22,539 nt of DNA. It comes from a virus. The notes below the pieces were generated by a model. The model did no database searches and was not told the origin of the DNA. It was given only the letters and a program-made list of their open reading frames with translations. The stretch's first letter is position 1, and each line of letters opens with the position of its first letter. Shown piece after piece: positions 11,649-18,776 of the stretch. Position numbers and translations under genes: made by a program. The stretch lies in the IMG/VR virus record IMGVR_UViG_3300042934_000444, positions 1-22,539 of that record; one strand, given 5' to 3'.

Positions 11649-11678
11649 GATACAGTGGGCAAGAGGGAACCGTGTCAA
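11649..11678 (-). promoter_or_regulatory. Candidate promoter of the moron-like cassette
   Basis: On the minus strand TTGACA (11678-11673), an 18-base spacer and TGTATC (11654-11649). The -35 is a perfect consensus. A second TGTATCA lies upstream at 11689-11683. Transcription would start near 11641, about 20 bases before the ATG. It sits in the 70 bases after the last fibre gene. Confidence 0.6.
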
Positions 11679-11692
11679 CCGGTGATACACAC

Positions 11693-12520
11693 CTACTGGA
11701 TCGGAACCCACGCACCCGCGACACGGAGGAACCGTTTCGGGTCCACCGGATCCCCACCACCACCCTCAGTGAGCGAGATGTCGGCGCCAGTCGCGGCCGG
11801 CCAGTCATCGTCAGACGGCGCAGTGAACGCCAAATCCGACCCGCCACGAACGAGCCTCGGACGGGAACCCGTGCAGTTGAACGGGCTAGCCCCCGTCGCA
11901 CCGAACCTCAGATCAGCGTTCAGCCGTAGCGCCCCGCCCATGCTCACCCCGTAAGCAGCGGAACCGCTACCTCCCGAGAGTGTGCCATTCACAGTTACCT
12001 GCGCGCCTCCGCCGTTGATGCCGAGAACGGAGCTAGCACTTCCGCCCGTAACAGTTCCATTTACGGTGATAACTGGGGTGCCGCCGCCGTAGTCAATACC
12101 GTGTGCTCCTGAGAGCGATCCGCCCGTCACATCCCCGTTGATCGTCAGTGTCGCCGAGACTGAGACGTTTATCCCGCGGCGGTTCGTGGAGCTTCCGCCC
12201 GCAATGTTGCCGTTGACTACTACGGTGGGAGTCCCGGACGTGATGTTCAGGACAGACGAGCTGTTCGTCGCATTATCACCAGCCTGTATGCCATCAGCGA
12301 TCGTGATGGTCGCTGATGCCGTCACGTTGAACGTGCCACCTACTGCGATGACGGGGGAGGCGTTCGCGATCTTCTTGAGCGACTTGACGCTGATGTCCTG
12401 GTTGATGCTGACGGTGAAAGCGTTCGCGTACACGTCGTCAGCCGACGTCGGAAGTACCCCCGTGCTCCACACCGTCGTGTCAGACCAGACACCCGTTTTC
12501 GTTGCGTAGACGATAGCCAT
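11693..12520 (-). CDS. Beta-repeat tail fibre or adhesin-like protein
   Basis: A protein of 275 residues from ATG 12520, joined to the upstream gene by TGATG. The N-terminus has GVWSDTTVWSTGVLPTSADDVYA, a G8-domain-like entry. It is followed by a Thr/Val/Asn/Gly-rich region with four imperfect repeats of the type 'T(V/L)T(V/I)NG-(V/I/L)-GGS' at about 99-110, 125-135, 150-161 and 175-185. That layout suggests a right-handed beta-helix. It is last in the fibre gene group, so it is a receptor-contact or virion-decoration candidate. No enzymatic motif is seen. Confidence 0.72.
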   Translation of the reverse strand: MAIVYATKTGVWSDTTVWSTGVLPTSADDVYANAFTVSINQDISVKSLKKIANASPVIAVGGTFNVTASATITIADGIQAGDNATNSSSVLNITSGTPTVVVNGNIAGGSSTNRRGINVSVSATLTINGDVTGGSLSGAHGIDYGGGTPVITVNGTVTGGSASSVLGINGGGAQVTVNGTLSGGSGSAAYGVSMGGALRLNADLRFGATGASPFNCTGSRPRLVRGGSDLAFTAPSDDDWPAATGADISLTEGGGGDPVDPKRFLRVAGAWVPIQ

Positions 12521-13179
12521 CAGGCGCTAATCCATTCGTCGCCATCGACCGCGTTCGTCGGGTCGTCGACACCCTCGGTGCCCGTGTACTGCCAGAAGTT
12601 CTTCGGAAGTGACGCGTTACGCGTGGCACCCTGCGTGGTGTGCGGGTTCATCGCGGAACCGTCCGCAATCGCCAGATCGGAACCGGCTGCGTCGACCCAC
12701 TCCGCGTCGTAGTCCGTGCCAGAGTTCTTCGCGAGCACCTGACCGGTCGTGCCACCTGCGGGTACGCCTACGCCATCTGCCCCGTCGGTACCGTTCGTGC
12801 CGTTAGTGCCGTTAGTGCCATTCGTCCCATCTGCACCGTCCGATCCCTGAAGGGATGCGAGCCAAGCGGCCTCAGTCCCGACGAAACCATTGTTGACAGC
12901 GACCTGATACGCCGAATCCCCGTCAGCACCATCGGTGCCGTTCGTCCCGTCAGCGCCGTCCGTGCCGTTGGTCCCGTTCGTCCCGTTTGTGCCGGGAGTG
13001 CCCGGGGCGCCATCAGCACCATCGGTACCCTGAAGATCCTCGAGCCACTCCTCGACGGTGCCTACAAACCCGTTCGCCACCGCAACGTCAAACGCCGACG
13101 CGCCCGGCGTGCCAGGCTGACCAGTGGGCACCCGGACAACGACTGTCTCAACGACAGGAACCCGCACAACATCGGTCAT
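12520..13179 (-). CDS. Collagen-like tail fibre protein
   Basis: A protein of 219 residues from ATG 13179 (ATGA overlap with the gene before). Two units of a motif with A-V-x-N-G-F-V-G-T and a following WL (30-50 and 90-111) each lead into Gly-X-Y runs: about 51-87 and 112-137, made mainly of GTD, GAD and GTN triplets. Then GTTGQVLAKNSGTDYDAEW (143-161), common in phage fibres, and a C-terminal domain. Gly-X-Y triplets imply a trimeric collagen-like shaft. It is part of the host-recognition fibre set. Confidence 0.82.
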   Translation of the reverse strand: MTDVVRVPVVETVVVRVPTGQPGTPGASAFDVAVANGFVGTVEEWLEDLQGTDGADGAPGTPGTNGTNGTNGTDGADGTNGTDGADGDSAYQVAVNNGFVGTEAAWLASLQGSDGADGTNGTNGTNGTNGTDGADGVGVPAGGTTGQVLAKNSGTDYDAEWVDAAGSDLAIADGSAMNPHTTQGATRNASLPKNFWQYTGTEGVDDPTNAVDGDEWISA

Positions 13180-13601
13180 CGCGTCACATCCAGTCGCCAC
13201 TTCGTCTTAGCCCGGGTGAGAGTACGCACGCTGGGAAGCGCCGCCTGGATGTCGAACACACCAGAATCGCCCATCGCGCGCGTCTGCGCCTCCGACGCCC
13301 CGAGTGTGATGACTCCAGTCGCCGCAGCGCTCGCGTCGACAGTGAGGCTGATGGCGAGAGAGTCGTCCGACTCTGCGACGGGACGCCACTGCGAGCTCCA
13401 CGACGACAAGCCCGACAAGTCATCCGGTTCCCACGTGTCAGCATTCGCGGGGTCCAGCGCAAGCCACTCCTGGACCGTGCCCGCGTACCCGGCAGACACC
13501 GCCGCCGTGTAACCCGTGTACTCCCCGAACTCGAACGACTGCGACCACGCATCACCCGCATACACGTTGTAAGGGGTGGAATCGATGAACACTTCAGCCA
13601 T
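13176..13601 (-). CDS. Minor tail or fibre-associated protein
   Basis: A protein of 141 residues from ATG 13601, overlapping the upstream gene by eight bases. It opens with a beta-rich segment (MAEVFIDSTPYNVYAGDAWS), then YTAAVSAGYAGTVQEWLAL (31-49), a diverged copy of the motif in the collagen-like fibre. The remainder is beta-rich (SLAISLTVDASAAATGVITLG). It sits between two fibre genes and is probably a baseplate or fibre adaptor, which is inference from position. Confidence 0.65.
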   Translation of the reverse strand: MAEVFIDSTPYNVYAGDAWSQSFEFGEYTGYTAAVSAGYAGTVQEWLALDPANADTWEPDDLSGLSSWSSQWRPVAESDDSLAISLTVDASAAATGVITLGASEAQTRAMGDSGVFDIQAALPSVRTLTRAKTKWRLDVTR

Positions 13602-14316
13602 TACGACCCCTTAGTTCCTCTTCAAGAGCTTCAATGCGTGCAAGGAGAACGGCGATCTGCGCCGTGTGCATCCCCTGCGTGTCAATCCCCGCAGGCTCCC
13701 CCTCGTCATCAACGACAAGGAACCGTTCAGCATCCGTCCCGACAAGGTCATCAGCCATCGGACCAATACGCCGACGACCGTTCCCCTCGATGTACTCCCA
13801 CTCGAAAAGGACCGGGAAGACCGACACCAGATCCGGCGCGGGCTCGATGTTCGTCTTCAGACGCCGAGCGGACGGGTTCGAGAACGTCCCCGGCACCACA
13901 ACCGTGTGATCCGCAGTACCCAGCATCACCTGATCCGCGGCGGTCGTCACAGCCCCAGTACCAACCGCCGTGCTAGAACTATGCACCGCGTTAGCGTCGT
14001 AACCGAGAGCCATCGAACTGTCGTGAGACGCAAGCGACCCGCGCCCCAACGCCACACTCCCGAACGCCCACGACTGAGCCGAAGCCCCGACAGCCACAGA
14101 ACCCACGGCAGTCGCGTCTGTCCCGTACCCGAGGGCGACAGAAAGGTTCGCCGACGCGGTGCTGAGTTGACCGATCTGTAGAGACGCAGACCCACCACTA
14201 CCCTCATGCGAACCATCCGTACCGCCAGCAGAACCCGTGCCAGCCTCCAACCGTTCAACACGCTTCCGCAGCGTCCGGTCCCCAGCATTCAGATCAGACG
14301 GGTCATCAGCCGGCAT
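13594..14316 (-). CDS. Tail fibre with YadA-like head repeats and S74 chaperone domain
   Basis: A protein of 240 residues. After a helical N-terminus (1-25) and a Gly/Ser linker, residues about 52-133 hold YadA-type head repeats: SVALGYGTDATAVGSVAVG, then SVALGRGSLASHDSSMALG, then STAVGTGAV. From 140 follows an intramolecular chaperone autocleavage domain: NPSARRLKTNIEPA with Ser149 and Lys154 as the expected catalytic pair, FEWEYIEGNGRRRIGPMADDL, and a C-terminal coiled coil (IAVLLARIEALEEELRG). In known members this domain folds the trimer and then removes itself. Receptor binding is the likely role. Confidence 0.85.
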   Translation of the reverse strand: MPADDPSDLNAGDRTLRKRVERLEAGTGSAGGTDGSHEGSGGSASLQIGQLSTASANLSVALGYGTDATAVGSVAVGASAQSWAFGSVALGRGSLASHDSSMALGYDANAVHSSSTAVGTGAVTTAADQVMLGTADHTVVVPGTFSNPSARRLKTNIEPAPDLVSVFPVLFEWEYIEGNGRRRIGPMADDLVGTDAERFLVVDDEGEPAGIDTQGMHTAQIAVLLARIEALEEELRGRNG

Positions 14317-15376
14317 CCTGCACCTCCGGAGTCACAGTCAAACCAAGCCCGCCACGCAACCCGACAACACGCTTCGTATACGGGCCATCGAGAATGTACT
14401 CATCACCCGTAGACGTAACTTCAAGCAGGCGCCCAGGCGCAGTGAACTCAGGCCCATCCGGGTAAATGTGCAACCCGAACGACATCACCTCAGTAGGGTT
14501 ATGCAGAAAATCGATCGTCTTATCCGCCGCCCCCTGCAACCGCGTCACATCCGTAACATCACTGAACGTCTGCCACGTATCACGGAAACTCATCACATGA
14601 ACGCCACTGTTGGCCCACGCAGACGGCGCATCAACCCCACCCCTACCAAACGCCAACACACCAGTCATCTGCTTCACATGATCGGTGTACACACTCAGGT
14701 CCAAGACAGGACTATCGTCACCATCAAGGTCCAACGCCGTCGCAGTGCCAATCTCGATAACAGGCGACCCAACAATGGTCTCCCACCGCAGATCCGCACC
14801 ATCCTTATAAGGCCGCAAATAGATCTCGCAACCATCATCCTCAACCTGCCGAAGATGATCCTCAACCTTCAAACGCTCGTTGTGCTTCCAATCCGCAGAA
14901 AACGCCCCAGACCCATCAGCGGAAATGTCAATGGGAAGCGCCCACCCCGCCGAAATACTGATCGAATGGTTAATGATCGCCCGAGCCGCCCCCGAATGGG
15001 ACTTCCCAGTGAGCGTCAGAACCGAATCGGTAGGGCGATAATCCTCAACGCCATACAACATGCGGTCATTGAGGTACGCACCACGCAATTCCATACTCGC
15101 AACCTCAAGAGTGCGCGTCTTCTTCGTGTACCACGGGCGCTGAATAACCCCCGCATACACGACATGGTCATCCCACTCCTGAGCGATCGTGTACTTATTG
15201 CCGGTAGTGAACTCCCGAATATCCGCCCGCGAAACACCAGCCCCAAACAACGGGAACGTGTGCCGGCCACTGCCCTTACCAGACAGCCGCGTACTCCACT
15301 CCCCCGCAGACGGCTCAGGCAACGTGAACTCATGCACACCCGACTGTGTGTTGTAAATGTTGAAGGACCACGTCAC
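14306..15376 (-). CDS. Minor tail protein, baseplate hub/tail-associated
   Basis: A protein of 356 residues from GTG 15376, overlapping the upstream stop (GTGA). Order and length fit the second minor tail protein of siphoviruses, the hub that follows the distal tail protein. The beta-rich N-terminal part has FNIYNTQSGVHEFTLPEPS and VVYAGVIQRPWY, as in gpI/siphovirus ReqiPepy6-type tail proteins. The middle (about 160-300) resembles a hub domain with ERLKVEDHLRQVEDDGCEIYL. It would cap the tail tip with the gene before it. No lytic domain is seen. Confidence 0.78.
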   Translation of the reverse strand: MTWSFNIYNTQSGVHEFTLPEPSAGEWSTRLSGKGSGRHTFPLFGAGVSRADIREFTTGNKYTIAQEWDDHVVYAGVIQRPWYTKKTRTLEVASMELRGAYLNDRMLYGVEDYRPTDSVLTLTGKSHSGAARAIINHSISISAGWALPIDISADGSGAFSADWKHNERLKVEDHLRQVEDDGCEIYLRPYKDGADLRWETIVGSPVIEIGTATALDLDGDDSPVLDLSVYTDHVKQMTGVLAFGRGGVDAPSAWANSGVHVMSFRDTWQTFSDVTDVTRLQGAADKTIDFLHNPTEVMSFGLHIYPDGPEFTAPGRLLEVTSTGDEYILDGPYTKRVVGLRGGLGLTVTPEVQDAG

Positions 15377-15801
15377 GGAAGCAGCTCCTTCGTCGGATCA
15401 GGCGCCCACAACTGCAACCGGTACCGTGCCCGCGACCCATACACCTCGACGATGATTTCCGGCGAACCGATCCGACCAACCTCGGCCGTGTACGTACCCG
15501 TCGCCTGAGCCACCGAGAACGTGCCCATAGAGCCATCCGCAAGCAGATCCTCGAGCGCCTTCATCGCCACCTCAAACGCCTCCGGATCATCCGTAGCCAG
15601 GATGAAACCTGAGAGCGTGATGAGCCGCGACCCAAGGTGACCAGGAGTGGGGAAGTCGCCATTGCCATTCGGGCGGGCGATGATCTCACGACGCATCTCC
15701 GCACCCTCAAACCAGCCCGTGAGACCCCGGTCACGGAAGATCGTGTACGTCGCCGCACCCTCACCGCCAACGAACGTCAGCCCACCAAGAGTCGCGTTCA
15801 T
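15373..15801 (-). CDS. Distal tail protein
   Basis: A protein of 142 residues from ATG 15801, overlapping the tape measure gene stop (ATGA). It has LTFVGGEGAATYTIFRDRGLTGWFEG, a short Dit-like N-terminus, and PGHLGSRLITLSGFILATDDPEAFEVAMKAL, the part that usually forms the ring. Location right after the tape measure gene is the standard one for Dit. It would link the tail tube to the baseplate. It is shorter than typical Dit proteins of about 250 residues, so it may lack the C-terminal lobe. Confidence 0.78.
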   Translation of the reverse strand: MNATLGGLTFVGGEGAATYTIFRDRGLTGWFEGAEMRREIIARPNGNGDFPTPGHLGSRLITLSGFILATDDPEAFEVAMKALEDLLADGSMGTFSVAQATGTYTAEVGRIGSPEIIVEVYGSRARYRLQLWAPDPTKELLP

Positions 15802-18530
15802 CCGTTCCCCCTAGCCGCAAACGCCATCCGCTCCGCAGCGATACGGCCGATCTGTTCCTCACTCATCCCCGGCGCCGGCTGAATGATCTGCGTGACATCG
15901 ACAGTTGACACGGCACCCCCACCGGAACCCCACCTAGGCATCGGAGCCGCGTACTGAGGCTGAACCTCACCACCATCCGCATACCCACGGATACGGCCAC
16001 CACTGTTGATGTAATGCAGCAGCGCCTTGTTCCGCTGAGCCGCCTCCGTGTTGACAACGAACTCGCCAGTAGCCGCGTGGATGAGGACGTTGTCTTTACG
16101 TGACGGGCGCCCGGGGATTTCTCCACCGTCCGCGAACCCACCCGCGGTACCGTCACCAGCCGCACCCTCACGGGTCGCCCGGTACACAATCGAACCCTTC
16201 AGCGTCCCGTACCGGGTCATAAAGTCGTCGATCGTGGTTGCCGCCGTCGCCGTGTCAGCAAGAAACTTGATCTGCTTCTCGTCGGGCAGAGCGAACACCT
16301 TGTCAGCAAGGATCTGCACCTCGTCGGCGTTGTAACCCGCCTCAGTCGCAGAGTCGATGAACGCCTGCCGCTGAGCCTCCAGCGTGCCAAGGTAGATGGC
16401 GGTCGCCGCGTCGGCACCGACCGTCGCCGAATCAACCTCGAACTGTGCGCGCGCGGCATCCTGCGCCTTACTCGCAACATCCGCGAGCATCGCCGCGTTA
16501 GCCGAACCGGCCTCAGTCGTCTCATCCAGAGTGAGAACGAAACCGTCCAGCGTCCCAACGAAACCCTCCAGGGTGCCGTTGGCATCCAGGAACGCCTTCT
16601 TCTGCAAGTCGATGAACGCTTCCTTCTGGCGGTCCACCTCATCACTGATCCCAGCAAGAGCGGACTGGTAGGCGGCGTTCGTGCTGACCGCGTCCTGACC
16701 GATCCCGTTCGCCTCATTGATCGTGTCGATCAGCTCGCGCAGGTTCGACTGAAGTTCCTCAGCCTTGTCCGCAGCATCCTTATACGCAGTCGCCGCGTCC
16801 GTGGTCTTATCCGCCGACACGTCAGCAGCAGCAGCCTGGTCCTCCAGGTTCTTGTCAGCACGCTCGAGACCGTCAGACAGTGCGTTGACTGTGTTCACGG
16901 AGTTCGCAATCGACGGGTCGAACGGGTTCCCGTTGGCGTAGTCGTAGAGCTTCTGTCGCAGATCCTCGACAGCGTCGCCGCCCTCAAGAATCGCGTCAGT
17001 GAGTTCCTTCTGAGAGATGCCCGCGTTCTTCGCGCCGTCGAAAGCGCCCACCTCAGCAAGCTTCTTCGCGACCAGTTCCCGCGTGTAGTCCGTGACCGCA
17101 CCAGTCGTCTGATCCAGCGACTCTTCAAACTCCGCCGCCGTCGCGGTCGCCTCACCCTGCCGCTGCGCCCAAATCGCGAACGCAGTACCAGCAAGCGCCA
17201 GCGCACCAGTCGCCAGACCGATACCCCGAGCCGCGGACGCACCCGAAATGTTCAGCGTCGACAGCGCCAGCTTGAACTGCGCGATCTTCGGCACCGCAAG
17301 CAGCGCCGCACCACCCACAAGACCAACAGCCGCAACAATCCCCGTGATCTGCGTGGCAACACCAAGCACCGGTTCCGGGATACTGCCGATCGCGTCGACA
17401 ATGCCCGTCGCGCCCTGCGTCACCCCACGGAGAAGGTCGTTGACACCAGAACCCGACTTGATGAGGGCAGTGTCGATCGCCCCGCCCAGCTTCTCCACGT
17501 CACCGGTCAGGTTGTTCAACCGGTCAGCGGCAACCTTCGCCGCATACCCCGAGTCGTTCGTCTGGTCGATGTACTTCCGGATGCCGTCAGCACCCTCGTC
17601 GTACAGGACGTTCGCAACACGGAGCGCGTCGTTACCGAAAATCTGAGCCAGAGCCGCGTTGCGCGTCTCGTCAGTCAGCGAACCAAGGTTCTCATCCAAC
17701 TGGCCGGCGATCTCGTCGAACGCGAGCATCTGACCGTTGGTGTCGTAGAAGGAAAGGTTGTACTCCTCCATGATGCCGCGGGCCTTGTCAGTGGGCGCCT
17801 GCAACGCGATAAGCGCAGCCTTCAGCGACGTACCCGCGTCGGAACCCAGAAGGCCCGCATCAGCGAACGCCGCCAGCACACCAGTCGTGTCCTCGATGGA
17901 CTGACCCGCACCGTTCGCGACCAGACCCACCTGACCGAGCGCGTCGGAGAGATCCTTCACGTCACCGACAGCCTTGCCCGCACCAGCCGCCAGCAGATCA
18001 GCCACATGGGGGATGTCTTCACCCTCAAGGTTGAACTGTTTCAACGCGATCGCAGCGATACCCGCAGCCTCAGCAACCTCAAGCTGACCAGCCGCAGCAA
18101 GATCCAACGCACCCGCCAGACCGCCACCAAGAATCTGCTCAGTCGACAGACCGGCCTTACCGAGCTCCTCGATCGCGTTCGCCGCCTCAGTGGCAGAGAA
18201 CACCGTCGAAGCCCCAGCCTCAAGCGCCGCCTCACGCAGCAGGCCCATGTTCTCGGCAGACTCCTGCGTCGCCGCCTGCACATTCGACATCGCGGCGTCA
18301 AATTCACTGAAGCGGGCAACGGCAAGACCGAAGGCGACCGCCGCCACCGCACCGATGGCCGCGATACCGGTCCCGACCTCACTCATGGCCTGGTGCTGCT
18401 TCTCAAGCTTCGCTGCGGTCTCGGCAGCTTCGGTGCCAACCTTTGCCGTAGCGGCCTGGGCCTTCTGCATGTCGGAGATATAGCTTCCGACTGCCGCAAT
18501 CAAGGTGACCTTGGTCGTTCTGTCCGCCAC
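15798..18530 (-). CDS. Tape measure protein
   Basis: A protein of 910 residues from GTG 18530, set by GGAGG at good spacing; the longer frame to 18560 lacks one. It has the classic parts: an N-terminal helical coiled region, a hydrophobic helix (about 56-74), FDAAMSNVQAAT (77-88) of the PhageMin tail domain, further hydrophobic helices in the 390-450 region, long Ala/Asp/Lys helices, and a C-terminus with GFADGGEIPG and GYADGGEV. The size would give a tail of roughly 135 nm at 0.15 nm per residue. It is the longest gene of the window. It sets tail length and passes out with the DNA. Confidence 0.93.
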   Translation of the reverse strand: MADRTTKVTLIAAVGSYISDMQKAQAATAKVGTEAAETAAKLEKQHQAMSEVGTGIAAIGAVAAVAFGLAVARFSEFDAAMSNVQAATQESAENMGLLREAALEAGASTVFSATEAANAIEELGKAGLSTEQILGGGLAGALDLAAAGQLEVAEAAGIAAIALKQFNLEGEDIPHVADLLAAGAGKAVGDVKDLSDALGQVGLVANGAGQSIEDTTGVLAAFADAGLLGSDAGTSLKAALIALQAPTDKARGIMEEYNLSFYDTNGQMLAFDEIAGQLDENLGSLTDETRNAALAQIFGNDALRVANVLYDEGADGIRKYIDQTNDSGYAAKVAADRLNNLTGDVEKLGGAIDTALIKSGSGVNDLLRGVTQGATGIVDAIGSIPEPVLGVATQITGIVAAVGLVGGAALLAVPKIAQFKLALSTLNISGASAARGIGLATGALALAGTAFAIWAQRQGEATATAAEFEESLDQTTGAVTDYTRELVAKKLAEVGAFDGAKNAGISQKELTDAILEGGDAVEDLRQKLYDYANGNPFDPSIANSVNTVNALSDGLERADKNLEDQAAAADVSADKTTDAATAYKDAADKAEELQSNLRELIDTINEANGIGQDAVSTNAAYQSALAGISDEVDRQKEAFIDLQKKAFLDANGTLEGFVGTLDGFVLTLDETTEAGSANAAMLADVASKAQDAARAQFEVDSATVGADAATAIYLGTLEAQRQAFIDSATEAGYNADEVQILADKVFALPDEKQIKFLADTATAATTIDDFMTRYGTLKGSIVYRATREGAAGDGTAGGFADGGEIPGRPSRKDNVLIHAATGEFVVNTEAAQRNKALLHYINSGGRIRGYADGGEVQPQYAAPMPRWGSGGGAVSTVDVTQIIQPAPGMSEEQIGRIAAERMAFAARGNG

Positions 18531-18551
18531 GGCTGACCTCCGTCTACGAGA

Positions 18552-18577
18552 GAAGGGCACCCTCTCGGATGCCCTTC
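18552..18577 (-). repeat. 8-bp hairpin between chaperone and tape measure genes
   Basis: GAAGGGCA (18552-18559) pairs with TGCCCTTC (18570-18577) around a 10-base loop. On the minus strand it lies 20 bases before the tape measure start and is followed by TCTC. It may affect processing or translation of the tape measure message. On the plus strand it precedes the antisense ORF candidate at 18588. Confidence 0.45.
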
Positions 18578-18587
18578 AACCTCGTTC

Positions 18588-18776
18588 TTGTTCGCTATTG
18601 AATTGGGTCGTACTTGGCGCCCTTGCTGGCGTTGCCTTGAGGACCGCGGATTCGAGGCAGGGCTCTCCGAGTTCATCCGCATCGCCAAAGAGACCGGGAT
18701 GACAGCCGCCGAAGCAGGCCGTGTCGCAGGAGCCGCATCTGTCGCGTACTGCGACGAATACGCCGACGAGTTCTAG
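18588..18776 (+). CDS. Candidate antisense gene inside the late operon
   Basis: A frame of 62 residues, from TTG 18588 (TTG 18603 is an alternative) to TAG 18774-18776. It fills an otherwise unexplained 240-base gap between the chaperone and tape measure genes. It reads like a helical protein (FEAGLSEFIRIAKETGMTAAEAGRVAG and an acidic end), with codon use like the genes around it. Its stop shares the CTAG with the chaperone stop on the other strand. No ribosome binding site is clear, so the start is doubtful and the gene may be a remnant. Function unknown. Confidence 0.42.
   Translation: MFAIELGRTWRPCWRCLEDRGFEAGLSEFIRIAKETGMTAAEAGRVAGAASVAYCDEYADEF

Noticed and set aside
12775-13010. DNA tandem repeats of about 9 bases
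   Set aside because: They are the coding consequence of Gly-X-Y triplets in the collagen-like fibre, not a separate repeat element.
14237-15508. Plus-strand frame of 423 codons across the hub gene
   Set aside because: Arg/Pro/Thr-rich shadow of the minor tail gene on the opposite strand, which has clear tail-protein features and coupling.
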